From JACKNG01 sp050184115 (GTDB lineage: Bacteria; Pseudomonadota; Gammaproteobacteria; Ga0077536), in the NCBI GenBank assembly GCA_050184115.1, contig JBFXAQ010000001.1, positions 62,001-126,000 on the forward strand: a stretch of DNA of 64,000 nt, given 5' to 3'. Positions 18,698 to 26,500 of this stretch are shown here, piece after piece. Position 1 is the first letter of the stretch. Each line of letters begins with the position of its first letter. The translations under genes were made by a program, and so were the position numbers. A model generated the notes under the pieces. It did not search any database and was not told where the DNA came from. It saw only the letters and a program-made list of their open reading frames with translations.

Positions 18698-18705
18698 GCC
18701 CCGCC

Positions 18706-19386
18706 ATGAGTGAATCGATTGCACCGGCCCGGCCGTCCGCCACGGTCGTCATCGGCCGCGGCGGCAGTGCGGACCTCGAGATCCTGCTGCTCAAGCGCAA
18801 CGAGCAGATTGCCTTCCACGGCGGTTCGTGGGTCTTCCCGGGCGGCCGGGTCGACGAGGCGGACGCCGTGGACGGCGCCACCAGCGAACTCGATCTCGCG
18901 CGCCGCGCGGCGGTGCGCGAGGCGCGCGAGGAGACGGGCCTGGCGCCGGACCCGGCCAGCCTGCTGCCGTTCGCGCACTGGACGACGCCCGAGATCCTCC
19001 CCAAGCGCTTCGCCACCTGGTTCTTTCTTGCACCGGTCGACGATGTCGACGAGGTGGTCATCGACCAGTCGGAGATCATCGATTTCCGCTGGCTGACACC
19101 GCGTGCGGCACTGGCGGCCCACGCCGCGGGCGACATCGAACTGCCCGCCCCGACCTTCGTCACCCTGCTGCGCTTCGGTGCCCAGCCGTCGCTGGCGGCG
19201 TTGTGCCGGGCGCTGAACGGCGTCGCGATCGAGCGTTTCCTGCCGCGCGTGGTCAAGCTCGCCGACGGGCGCGCGACGCTCTACGAGGAGGATGCGGGCT
19301 ATGCCAGCCTGGACATGGAGCGCCCCGGTCCGCGCCACCGGCTGGTGATGCGCGGGCGCCAGTTCGAATACATCAAGGATTTCTGA
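18706..19386 (+). CDS. NUDIX hydrolase
   Basis: A 226-aa hydrolase of nucleoside-diphosphate-linked compounds. The NUDIX box is spread: GG at 46-47, then REAREETGL at 71-79 with the catalytic Glu residues that bind Mg2+. A long insert between these parts resembles NUDT19/RppH-unlike CoA or ADP-ribose type enzymes, so the substrate is unclear. The FPGGRVDEAD segment supports the assignment. It is divergent from the DUF2889 gene and convergent with the GntR gene. Upstream there is a TATACT just before the ATG and no binding site. Confidence 0.88.
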   Translation: MSESIAPARPSATVVIGRGGSADLEILLLKRNEQIAFHGGSWVFPGGRVDEADAVDGATSELDLARRAAVREAREETGLAPDPASLLPFAHWTTPEILPKRFATWFFLAPVDDVDEVVIDQSEIIDFRWLTPRAALAAHAAGDIELPAPTFVTLLRFGAQPSLAALCRALNGVAIERFLPRVVKLADGRATLYEEDAGYASLDMERPGPRHRLVMRGRQFEYIKDF

Positions 19387-19404
19387 GCCGCCCGCACGGG
19401 CGGC
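19387..19404. terminator. Hairpin after the NUDIX gene
   Basis: GCCGCCC and GGGCGGC pair across a 4-nt loop immediately after the stop codon. It lies between two convergent genes (NUDIX and GntR), where a bidirectional terminator is expected. There is no T-run, so it may be only a stabilising hairpin. Nothing else is apparent in the 126-bp gap. Confidence 0.4.
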
Positions 19405-19512
19405 GCGCAACGAATGACGAGCAAAGCCCTTGCAGGGCGATGCAAAACGTTACGAGGAAGGCCGAATGCGCATTGCCGCAGGCGGCGGCCGCAGCAGTTT
19501 TGCGCCGTCCTC

Positions 19513-20193
19513 TCAGGCGTGTCCGGCGGTGGTGGCGTAGCGGGCGAACGCGGCGCGGGTGTCGTGCGCCGTGTGCTTGACGTGGTCCTCGATGGCCGCG
19601 CGCGCCGCGGCGACGTCGCGGGCGATGGCGGCCTCGAAGATGGCGCGATGCTCGGCGTCGACGTCGCGCCGTTCGTCGTGTTCGAAGATGGCGATGAGGC
19701 GGTAGCGCTTGTGCTGCTCGTAGAGCGTGCGCCGCAGGCGCAGCAGGAGCGCCGAGTCGCAGGCCGCGATCAAGGCCTCGTGGAAGGCCTGGTTGCGGTA
19801 TTCCCACTCGCTCAGCTGTTCGCTGCTGTAGGCGTCGACCTTGCTCAGGTGGTGAAAGGCGGCGACCAGGTTGCCTTCCCACGCGTCGTCGCCGTAGCGG
19901 ATGGCATCGCTGACGGCCTCGCATTCGAGCAGGATGCGCAGGCGGGTGATGTCGTCGAGCTCGGCCAGTGACAGCGGCGCGACGTTGAAGCCGCGCTGGC
20001 TCTCGGCGGTGACGAAGCCCTCGCCGGCGAGGCGGTTCAGCGCTTCGCGCAGGGGGCTCGCGCCCGTGTCGTAGGCTTCCCGCAGTTCCTCGATGCGCAG
20101 CTTGGCGTTCGGCGGCAGGCGGCCGGCAATGATGTCGTTGCGCAGCCGGTCGTAGGCCGCTTCGCTGAGGGTCTTGCCGCTCACTCGTCCCAT
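19513..20193 (-). CDS. GntR-family (FadR/FCD) transcriptional regulator
   Basis: A 226-aa repressor-type regulator. Residues about 10-70 form the winged helix-turn-helix with the typical ASPLREALNRLAGEGFV recognition segment; the remainder is an all-helical FCD ligand domain with metal-binding His candidates (EHRAIFEAAI, DHVKHTAHD). It is divergent from the GST-led meta operon, with a palindrome-rich AT island between the two. It probably represses that operon, and possibly the leftward one, until a pathway intermediate binds. The ligand cannot be read from the sequence. Confidence 0.9.
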   Translation of the reverse strand: MGRVSGKTLSEAAYDRLRNDIIAGRLPPNAKLRIEELREAYDTGASPLREALNRLAGEGFVTAESQRGFNVAPLSLAELDDITRLRILLECEAVSDAIRYGDDAWEGNLVAAFHHLSKVDAYSSEQLSEWEYRNQAFHEALIAACDSALLLRLRRTLYEQHKRYRLIAIFEHDERRDVDAEHRAIFEAAIARDVAAARAAIEDHVKHTAHDTRAAFARYATTAGHA

Positions 20194-20260
20194 GCGTCCT
20201 CGAATCCGGAGCCGTTACCGCGAGGGTGCAGAAGATACCAGTCCGTACGGTCGTGGGGAA

Positions 20261-20293
20261 GAATATCGACGAAAAAATAAAATATCGATATTC
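20261..20293. promoter_or_regulatory. GntR operator/promoter region upstream of the meta operon
   Basis: A 9-bp inverted repeat, GAATATCGA (20261-20269) and TCGATATTC (20285-20293), encloses an A-rich stretch. The right arm is itself part of a perfect 12-bp palindrome AATATCGATATT (20281-20292). CCGTACGG, another palindrome, lies at 20243-20250. TAAAAT at about 20277-20282 could serve as a -10 element for the rightward operon. The AT-rich block stands out in otherwise GC-rich DNA between the divergent GntR and GST genes. Confidence 0.6.
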
Positions 20294-20378
20294 ATCGAAA
20301 GCCTCGCTACAATCCCGGCGCGTCCGGCCGCTCGCGATGGCCCGGACATGCCAGGAAGGGGGGAATCCGTCGCACGTC

Positions 20379-21185
20379 ATGGCTCTGGAACTCTATACAC
20401 ACCCGATGTCGCCCTGCGCACAGAAAGTGCGCATCGTGCTCGCGGAAAAGGGTCTCGCGTGGACGGCGATCGAGGTCGACCTCGCCGCCAAGGCGAACCT
20501 CGAACCGGCCTACCTCGCGTTGAATCCCCTCGGCGTCGTGCCGACCCTGGTCGACGACGGCCGCCCGGTGATCGAATCGTCGATCATCTGCGAGTACCTC
20601 GACGATCGCTTTCCCGCCCCGCCCCTGCGCCCGGCCGATCCCTGGCAGACGGCGCGCATGCGCTTCTGGATGAAGCACATCGACATCAAGCTGCACCCGT
20701 CCTGCGGCGCCCTGCAGTGGCCGTTGGTGATGGCGGACAAGCTGAAGACGATGAGCGCAGCCGAACAGGACGCCCTCATCGACCGCGTGGTCGAGGCGCC
20801 CCGGCGTGAGCGGCAGCGGCGCCTGCTCAAGCTCGGTTACGACGCCCCGGACGTGGCCGACGCGGTCAAGGTCTACGCGGCGACCATCGCCGACATGGAG
20901 CGCACTCTCGGTGAGCAGGCATGGCTGGCGGGTGCCGACTTCTCGCTCGCGGACTGTGCCATGGCGCCGTATTTCCAGACCCTCACCCAGTTCGGCTGGA
21001 CGCAGTGGTACGCGGCCAGCCCGCGGGTCGCCGACTGGTACGCGCGCTGTGTCGCGCGGGCGTCCTACCAGAGCGGGGTCGCGGCCGATTTCTCCGCCGC
21101 GAAGCTGGCCGATCTCGCCGCGCGCGGCGCGGCGGTGTGGCCGAAGATCGAACGCCTGCTCAGCGGCCGCGCGGCGGCGGCCTGA
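20379..21185 (+). CDS. Glutathione S-transferase
   Basis: A 268-aa protein with an N-terminal thioredoxin-like domain (SPCAQKVRIVLAEKGL at about 10-25, cis-Pro in VVPTLVDD, ESSIICEYLDD for the glutathione gamma-Glu) and an all-helical C-terminal domain. The Ser-Pro-Cys at the N-terminal helix suggests Ser or Cys chemistry as in omega/beta-type enzymes. It opens the rightward operon, 18 bases before the semialdehyde dehydrogenase. GSTs within aromatic clusters often remove reactive quinones, epoxides or chlorine; which of these applies here is unknown. The AGGAAGGGG stretch is rather far from the chosen ATG. Confidence 0.88.
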   Translation: MALELYTHPMSPCAQKVRIVLAEKGLAWTAIEVDLAAKANLEPAYLALNPLGVVPTLVDDGRPVIESSIICEYLDDRFPAPPLRPADPWQTARMRFWMKHIDIKLHPSCGALQWPLVMADKLKTMSAAEQDALIDRVVEAPRRERQRRLLKLGYDAPDVADAVKVYAATIADMERTLGEQAWLAGADFSLADCAMAPYFQTLTQFGWTQWYAASPRVADWYARCVARASYQSGVAADFSAAKLADLAARGAAVWPKIERLLSGRAAAA

Positions 21186-21203
21186 GCCGGCAGGGAGCAC
21201 AGC

Positions 21204-22700
21204 ATGGCGACACGCAGCAGGGACATGGCCGGGGCAATCGGCAGCGAGATGCTCAATTTCATCGACGGCGCCTTCGTACGCTCGTCGTCGGGGCAGAGCT
21301 TCGAGACCTTCGACCCTACTGTCGGCCAGGCCTATGCCAGCGTGCAGGAAGCGAGCGAGGCCGATGTCGACCGCGCGGTACGGGCGGCGCGCGCGGCGCT
21401 CGCCGGGCCGTGGGGCAAGTTGACGGTGGCCGAACGCAGCACCTTGCTGTTCAAGCTCGCCGACCGCATCAACGAACGCTTCGACGAATTCCTCGCTGCC
21501 GAATGCCGTGATACCGGCAAACCCCATTCCCTCGCGCGGCACATCGACATCCCGCGCGGCGCGGCCAATTTCAAGGTCTTCGCCGACATCGTGCGCAACG
21601 TGCCGACCGAATGCTTCCGCATGGAGACGCCGGACGGCGCCGGCGCGCTCAACTACGGCGTGCGCGCGCCGAAGGGCGTGATCGCGGTGATCTGCCCGTG
21701 GAACCTGCCGCTGCTGCTGATGACCTGGAAGGTCGGCCCGGCCCTGGCCTGCGGCAACACCGTGGTGGTCAAGCCGTCGGAGGAAACCCCGGCGACGGCG
21801 ACCCTGCTCGGCGAGGTCATGAACGAGGTCGGCATCCCGCCCGGCGTGTACAACGTGGTCAACGGTTTCGGTGGCGGTTCGACCGGTGAATTCCTGACCC
21901 GTCATCCGCAGGTCGACGCCATCACCTTCACCGGCGAGACCGTCACCGGTACGGCCATCATGCAAAACGCCGCGGTCGGCGTGCGCGACGTCAGCTTCGA
22001 ACTCGGCGGCAAGAACGCCGGTGTCGTCTTCGCCGATGCCGACTTCGACGCCGCCGTCGACGGCATCGCCCGCGCGGCTTTCGCCAACTGCGGCCAGGTC
22101 TGTCTCGGCACCGAGCGCGTATACGTCGAGCGGCCAATCTTCGAGCGCTTCGTCGAGGCGCTGAAGGCGCGCGCGGAAGGCCTGAAGATCGGTCTGCCCG
22201 CAGCCGCCGACACCGGGCTCGGACCGATGGTCTCGAGCCAGCAGCGCGACAAGGTGCTGTCCTACTACGAGAAAGCGCGTGCGCTCGGTGCGACGGTCGT
22301 CAGCGGCGGCGGTGTGCCGGCGATGCCCGACGAACTCGCCGGCGGCTACTGGATCGAACCGACCCTCTGGACCGGGCTTGCCGACGACTCGCCGATCGTG
22401 CGCGAGGAGATCTTCGGGCCGTGCTGCCACCTGCGCCCCTTCGACGACGAGGACGAGGTCATCGCACTCGCCAACGACACCGACTACGGCCTGTGCACGA
22501 CCGTGTGGACGCAGAACGTGGCGCGCGCGCACCGCGTCGCCGAGCGCATCGACGTCGGCATCACCTGGGTCAACTGCTGGTTCCTGCGCGATCTGCGCAC
22601 GTCCTTCGGCGGCGCCAAGCATTCGGGCATCGGCCGCGAGGGCGGTGTGCACTCGCTCGAGTTCTACACCGAACTGCGCAACGTCTGCATCAAGCTCTGA
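21204..22700 (+). CDS. dmpC: 2-hydroxymuconic semialdehyde dehydrogenase (copy 2)
   Basis: A 498-aa NAD-dependent aldehyde dehydrogenase with N167 (CPWNLPL), E266 (FELGGKN) and C300 (NCGQVC). Same reaction as the copy at 16011-17492, to which it is highly similar over its whole length, with an identical tail. Its own neighbours supply the later steps (hydratase, aldolase, decarboxylase), but tautomerase and ring-cleavage genes are missing from this operon and must come from the leftward ones. GGGAG lies before the ATG. Confidence 0.93.
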   Translation: MATRSRDMAGAIGSEMLNFIDGAFVRSSSGQSFETFDPTVGQAYASVQEASEADVDRAVRAARAALAGPWGKLTVAERSTLLFKLADRINERFDEFLAAECRDTGKPHSLARHIDIPRGAANFKVFADIVRNVPTECFRMETPDGAGALNYGVRAPKGVIAVICPWNLPLLLMTWKVGPALACGNTVVVKPSEETPATATLLGEVMNEVGIPPGVYNVVNGFGGGSTGEFLTRHPQVDAITFTGETVTGTAIMQNAAVGVRDVSFELGGKNAGVVFADADFDAAVDGIARAAFANCGQVCLGTERVYVERPIFERFVEALKARAEGLKIGLPAAADTGLGPMVSSQQRDKVLSYYEKARALGATVVSGGGVPAMPDELAGGYWIEPTLWTGLADDSPIVREEIFGPCCHLRPFDDEDEVIALANDTDYGLCTTVWTQNVARAHRVAERIDVGITWVNCWFLRDLRTSFGGAKHSGIGREGGVHSLEFYTELRNVCIKL

Positions 22701-22727
22701 ATCTCTCCGGGAGGCGACACGCACATC

Positions 22728-23513
22728 ATGGACAAGGCCACGATCGACGGCTTCGGCGACGCGCTCTACGCGGCGCTGCGCAAGCGTCGCACCATCGCAC
22801 CGCTGACCGAGCAGGCGCCGGGCATCACCATCGAGGACGCCTACCAGGTTTCGCTGCGCATGCTCGAGCACCGTCTCGCCGATGGCGAGAAGATCGTCGG
22901 CAAGAAGATCGGCGTCACCTCCAAGGCGGTGATGAACATGCTGGATGTACACCAGCCCGATTTCGGCTATCTCACCGACACCATGATGTATGCCACCGGC
23001 GCCGAGGTGCCGGCATCGACCCAGCTCATCGCGCCGCGCGCCGAGGGCGAGATCGCGTTCGTCCTGAAGAGCGACCTGATCGGGCCGGGCATCACCAACG
23101 CCGACGTCATCCGTGCGACCGATTTCGTCATGCCGTGCTTCGAAATCGTCGATTCGCGCATCACCGACTGGAAGATCAAGATCCAGGACACCGTGGCGGA
23201 CAACGCCTCGTGCGGCGTGGTCGTGATGGGCGACCGCGGCGTCGCGCCGAGCGACGTCGATCTCTCTACCTGTGGCATCGTCGTCAGCCTGAACGGCGAG
23301 ATCATCTCGACCGGCGCCGGCGCGGCAGCGCTCGGCTCGCCGGTCAACTGCGTGACCTGGCTGGCCAACACGCTGGGTCGCATCGGCGTGCCGCTCAAGG
23401 CCGGCGAGGTGATCCTGTCCGGCTCGCTGGTGCCGCTGCAGCCGGTCAAGCCCGGCGACAACATGAGCCTCGTCATCGGCGGCATCGGCGGCTGCGCCGT
23501 GCGGTTCGTGTGA
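22728..23513 (+). CDS. dmpE: 2-hydroxypenta-2,4-dienoate (2-oxopent-4-enoate) hydratase
   Basis: A 261-aa FAH-fold hydratase that adds water to 2-hydroxypenta-2,4-dienoate, giving 4-hydroxy-2-oxovalerate. VGKKIGVTSKAVMNML at 57-72 and VHQPDFGYLTD at 74-84 are hydratase (DmpE/XylJ) signatures and separate it from the two decarboxylases in the window. Metal ligands E106 and E108 lie in PRAEGEI. It is expected to work in a complex with the decarboxylase encoded at 25642. GGGAGG precedes the ATG, 27 bases after the dehydrogenase. Confidence 0.94.
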   Translation: MDKATIDGFGDALYAALRKRRTIAPLTEQAPGITIEDAYQVSLRMLEHRLADGEKIVGKKIGVTSKAVMNMLDVHQPDFGYLTDTMMYATGAEVPASTQLIAPRAEGEIAFVLKSDLIGPGITNADVIRATDFVMPCFEIVDSRITDWKIKIQDTVADNASCGVVVMGDRGVAPSDVDLSTCGIVVSLNGEIISTGAGAAALGSPVNCVTWLANTLGRIGVPLKAGEVILSGSLVPLQPVKPGDNMSLVIGGIGGCAVRFV

Positions 23514-23532
23514 CGGCGCGGGGAGCAGCGAC

Positions 23533-24438
23533 ATGCCCGTGAACGCAGCGATCATCGGTTCCGGCAACATCGGCACCGATCTCATGGTCAAGGCCCTGCG
23601 CAGCCAGGACATCAACCCGGTGTGGATGGTCGGTATCGACGCCGATTCCGACGGCCTCGCGCGCGCGCGCGCCGCGGGCCTCAAGACCACCGCCGAGGGC
23701 GTGGCCGGCCTGCTGCCGCACGTCGCGGCGGACAACATCCAGATGGCGTTCGACGCGACGTCCGCCTACGTCCACGCCGAGAACGCCGCCCGCCTGCAGG
23801 CGCTGGGCGTGCTGATGATCGATCTCACGCCGGCCGCGATCGGGCCCTACTGCGTGCCCCCGGTGAACCTCGCCGAACACGTCGGGCGCCAGGAGATGAA
23901 CGTCAACATGGTCACCTGCGGCGGCCAGGCGACCATCCCGATGGTCGCCGCGGTGTCGCGGGTGCAACCGGTCGAGTACGCCGAAATCGTCGCCACCGTG
24001 GCGAGCAAGTCGGCCGGGCCCGGCACGCGCAAGAACATCGACGAGTTCACCCGCACCACGGCCGGCGCGGTGGAGAAGATCGGTGGCGCCGCGCGCGGCA
24101 AGGCCATCATCATCCTCAATCCCGCCGAGCCGCCGCTCATCATGCGCGATACCGTGCATTGCCTGACGGTCGACACGCCGGACGAAGCCGCGATCACGCG
24201 CTCGGTGCACGAGATGATCGCCGAGGTGCAGAAGTACGTGCCCGGTTACCGCCTGAAGAACGGCCCGGTCTTCGACGAGCGCCGCGTCTCCATCTACCTC
24301 GAGGTCGAAGGGCTCGGCGACTACCTGCCGAAGTACGCCGGCAACCTCGACATCATGACCGCGGCGGCGCTGCGCACGGCGGAGATGTTCGCCGCCGAGA
24401 TCATGGGCGGGCGCTTGAAGCTGGCGGCGGGCGGGTGA
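23533..24438 (+). CDS. dmpF: Acetaldehyde dehydrogenase (acylating)
   Basis: A 301-aa NAD/CoA-dependent enzyme turning acetaldehyde into acetyl-CoA. The Rossmann motif GSGNIG is at 9-14 and the catalytic cysteine is C129 in NMVTCGGQ. Length matches DmpF/BphJ (about 305). It normally forms a channelling complex with the aldolase encoded next. Here the two genes are split by a 172-bp gap holding two palindromic repeat units (24464-24562), which is unusual for such partners. GGGAG precedes the ATG at 23533. Confidence 0.95.
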   Translation: MPVNAAIIGSGNIGTDLMVKALRSQDINPVWMVGIDADSDGLARARAAGLKTTAEGVAGLLPHVAADNIQMAFDATSAYVHAENAARLQALGVLMIDLTPAAIGPYCVPPVNLAEHVGRQEMNVNMVTCGGQATIPMVAAVSRVQPVEYAEIVATVASKSAGPGTRKNIDEFTRTTAGAVEKIGGAARGKAIIILNPAEPPLIMRDTVHCLTVDTPDEAAITRSVHEMIAEVQKYVPGYRLKNGPVFDERRVSIYLEVEGLGDYLPKYAGNLDIMTAAALRTAEMFAAEIMGGRLKLAAGG

Positions 24439-24463
24439 GCGCGGTGGTACTCGACGTCTCGAC

Positions 24464-24562
24464 GGGGTCTGACCCCATGCGGGGTCAGACCCCTTGCCGT
24501 GGCTGGATGGCGGGGGCGTGTGAGAGGTCGACCGGGTCCGACCCCGGGCGGGGTCAGACCCC
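24464..24562. repeat. Two GGGGTC-A/T-GACCCC palindromic repeat units inside the meta operon
   Basis: GGGGTCTGACCCC (24464-24476) and GGGGTCAGACCCC (24481-24493) form a 13-bp inverted repeat around a 4-nt loop, and each arm is itself palindromic. A diverged second unit occupies 24533-24562. The segment from GGGGTCAGACCCC through TTGCCGTGG recurs at 24481 and 24550, a 69-bp period. The same palindrome forms an array at 35976-36163. This is a REP-like family inserted between the dehydrogenase and aldolase genes; its RNA hairpins may change expression of downstream genes. Confidence 0.8.
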
Positions 24563-24610
24563 TTGCCGTGGTTCGAGGTGGCTACGGCGTTTCGAGGTGA
24601 GGGCGAGTCG

Positions 24611-25645
24611 ATGAACCTGAAGGGCAAGAAAGTCAAGCTGCACGACATGTGCCTGCGCGATGGCATGCATGCCAAGCGCCACCAGATCCTGCTGGACGAA
24701 ATGGTCACGGTGGCCTCGGCGCTCGATGCCGCTGGCGTGCCGCTGATCGAGGTCACCCATGGCGACGGCCTGGGCGGTGCTTCGATCAACTACGGCTTCC
24801 CCGCTTTCACCGACGAGCAATACCTGAACGCGGTCGTCCCGGCGATGAAGCAGGCGAAGATCTCGGCCCTCCTGATCCCCGGTATCGGCACGGTCGAGCA
24901 CCTGCACATGGCGAAGGACTGCGGCGTGACGACCTTGCGCGTCGCCACCCACTGCACCGAGGCCGACGTCGCCGAGCAGCACATCGGCGCGGCGGCGAAA
25001 CTCGGTCTCGACACCGTCGGCTTCCTCATGATGGCGCACATGGTCAGCCCGGAAGAACTGGTCGCGCAGGCGCGCCTGATGGTCGACTACGGCGCCAACT
25101 GCATCTACTGCACGGACTCCGCCGGCTACATGCTGCCGGACGACGTCACCGCGCGCATCGGCGCGCTGCGCGCCGCGATCCCGGCCGACATCGAGATCGG
25201 TTTCCACGGCCACCACAACATGGCCATGGGCGTGGCCAATTCGCTGGCCGCGGTCGAGGCCGGCGCGGCGCGCATCGACGGCTCGGTGGCCGGCCTCGGC
25301 GCTGGCGCCGGCAACACGCCGCTCGAGGTCTTCGCCGCCGTGCTCGAGCGCATGGACGCCGCGAGCGGCGTCGATCTCTTCAAGCTGATGGACGTCGCCG
25401 AGAACCTCGTCGTGCCGATGATGGACCAGCCCATCCGCGTCGATCGCGATTCGCTCATCCTGGGCTATGCCGGCGTCTATTCCTCGTTCCTGCTGCATGC
25501 CCAGCGCGCTGCCGCGAAGCACGGCGTGCCGTCGGCCGACATCCTCGTCGAGCTCGGCCGGCGCAAGACCATCGGCGGCCAGGAAGACATGATCGAGGAC
25601 GTCGCGCTGTCCTTGTGCGGCCAACGCACGGGAGCGCCGTCATGA
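24611..25645 (+). CDS. dmpG: 4-hydroxy-2-oxovalerate aldolase
   Basis: A 344-aa class II aldolase splitting 4-hydroxy-2-oxovalerate into pyruvate and acetaldehyde. R16-D17 and H20 in CLRDGMHAKRHQ are the active-site base region, and HGHHNMAMG near residue 200 holds the Mn2+-binding histidines. The C-terminal part is the domain that contacts the acylating dehydrogenase. The start at 24611 lies behind GGTGAGGG; an in-frame ATG at 24563 falls within the repeat region and is rejected. Its stop overlaps the next start (ATGA). Confidence 0.95.
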   Translation: MNLKGKKVKLHDMCLRDGMHAKRHQILLDEMVTVASALDAAGVPLIEVTHGDGLGGASINYGFPAFTDEQYLNAVVPAMKQAKISALLIPGIGTVEHLHMAKDCGVTTLRVATHCTEADVAEQHIGAAAKLGLDTVGFLMMAHMVSPEELVAQARLMVDYGANCIYCTDSAGYMLPDDVTARIGALRAAIPADIEIGFHGHHNMAMGVANSLAAVEAGAARIDGSVAGLGAGAGNTPLEVFAAVLERMDAASGVDLFKLMDVAENLVVPMMDQPIRVDRDSLILGYAGVYSSFLLHAQRAAAKHGVPSADILVELGRRKTIGGQEDMIEDVALSLCGQRTGAPS

Positions 25646-26430
25646 CCCTGGACCAAGCCACCATCGACGCGCTGGCCGCGCGCCTGCTCGCCGCCGAGCG
25701 TGAGCGCAGGGCGATCGCCAAGATCACCGACGAGTATCCGCACCTCGATTACGACGATGCCTACGCGATCCAGAACGTCATCCGCGCCGCCAAGCGCGCC
25801 GCCGGCGAGACCATCGCCGGACTCAAGGCCGGGCTGACCTCGCAGGCCAAGATGAAGCAGATGAACGTGTCCGAACCCGTGTTCGGTTTCATGACCGACC
25901 GTGGCGCGTGGCCCGACGGCGGCATCATCGAGCGCGACCGCTACATCGCGCCGCGCATCGAGGCCGAGATTGCCGTCGTCACCAAGCGCGAACTCGCCGG
26001 CCCGGGCTGCCACCTCGCCGAGGTGCTGGCCGCGATCGATTTCGTGCTGCCGGCCGTCGAGGTGCTCGATTCGCGTTACGAGAATTTCCGTTTCGACCTG
26101 GTTTCGGTCGTCGCCGACAACACCTCGGCGGCCGGGTTCGTCACCGGTGGGCGGCCGCGCCGCCTGCGCGAGGTCGACCTGCCGACGCTGGGCCTGGTGG
26201 TGGAGAAGAACGGCCAGGTGGTCGAGGTCGGCGCCGGCGCCGCGGTGCTCGGGCATCCGGCCGCGTCGGTGGCGATGCTCGCCAACAACCTCGCCCGGCG
26301 GGGAGAGAGCATTCCGGCCGGCAGCTTCATCATGACCGGCGGCATCACGGCCGCCGTGGCCGTCGAGCGCGGCGACGCCATCACGGTCCGGTTCCAGGAT
26401 CTCGGCACGCTGTCGATGCGCTTCGCGTGA
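25642..26430 (+). CDS. dmpH: 4-oxalocrotonate decarboxylase (copy 2)
   Basis: A 262-aa FAH-fold decarboxylase. GLKAGLTSQAKMKQMNV at 60-76, DSRYENFRFDL and VVADNTS match DmpH closely, more so than the copy at 15209. Metal ligands E107 and E109 lie in APRIEAEI. It is translationally coupled to the aldolase by a 4-base ATGA overlap. It decarboxylates 2-oxo-3-hexenedioate and would pair with the hydratase two genes upstream. After it comes a 70-base gap and then the envelope cassette, on the same strand. Confidence 0.93.
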   Translation: MTLDQATIDALAARLLAAERERRAIAKITDEYPHLDYDDAYAIQNVIRAAKRAAGETIAGLKAGLTSQAKMKQMNVSEPVFGFMTDRGAWPDGGIIERDRYIAPRIEAEIAVVTKRELAGPGCHLAEVLAAIDFVLPAVEVLDSRYENFRFDLVSVVADNTSAAGFVTGGRPRRLREVDLPTLGLVVEKNGQVVEVGAGAAVLGHPAASVAMLANNLARRGESIPAGSFIMTGGITAAVAVERGDAITVRFQDLGTLSMRFA

Positions 26431-26500
26431 TGGCCCGCGAGTAGACGTTTCGAAGGAACGAGTGACGCCGCGACGACGGCGCACCGAGGGGAGGATGGTT

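Noticed and set aside
20307..23738. A 1143-aa open frame on the minus strand
   Set aside because: Antisense of the GST, semialdehyde dehydrogenase and hydratase genes, which have clear catalytic motifs on the plus strand.
24464..24562. CRISPR-like repeats
   Set aside because: Only two imperfect units, self-palindromic, without unique spacers of constant length; they fit a REP-type element.
24563..24610. Upstream ATG for the aldolase
   Set aside because: It lies within the end of the palindromic repeat region and adds 16 residues not found in the family.
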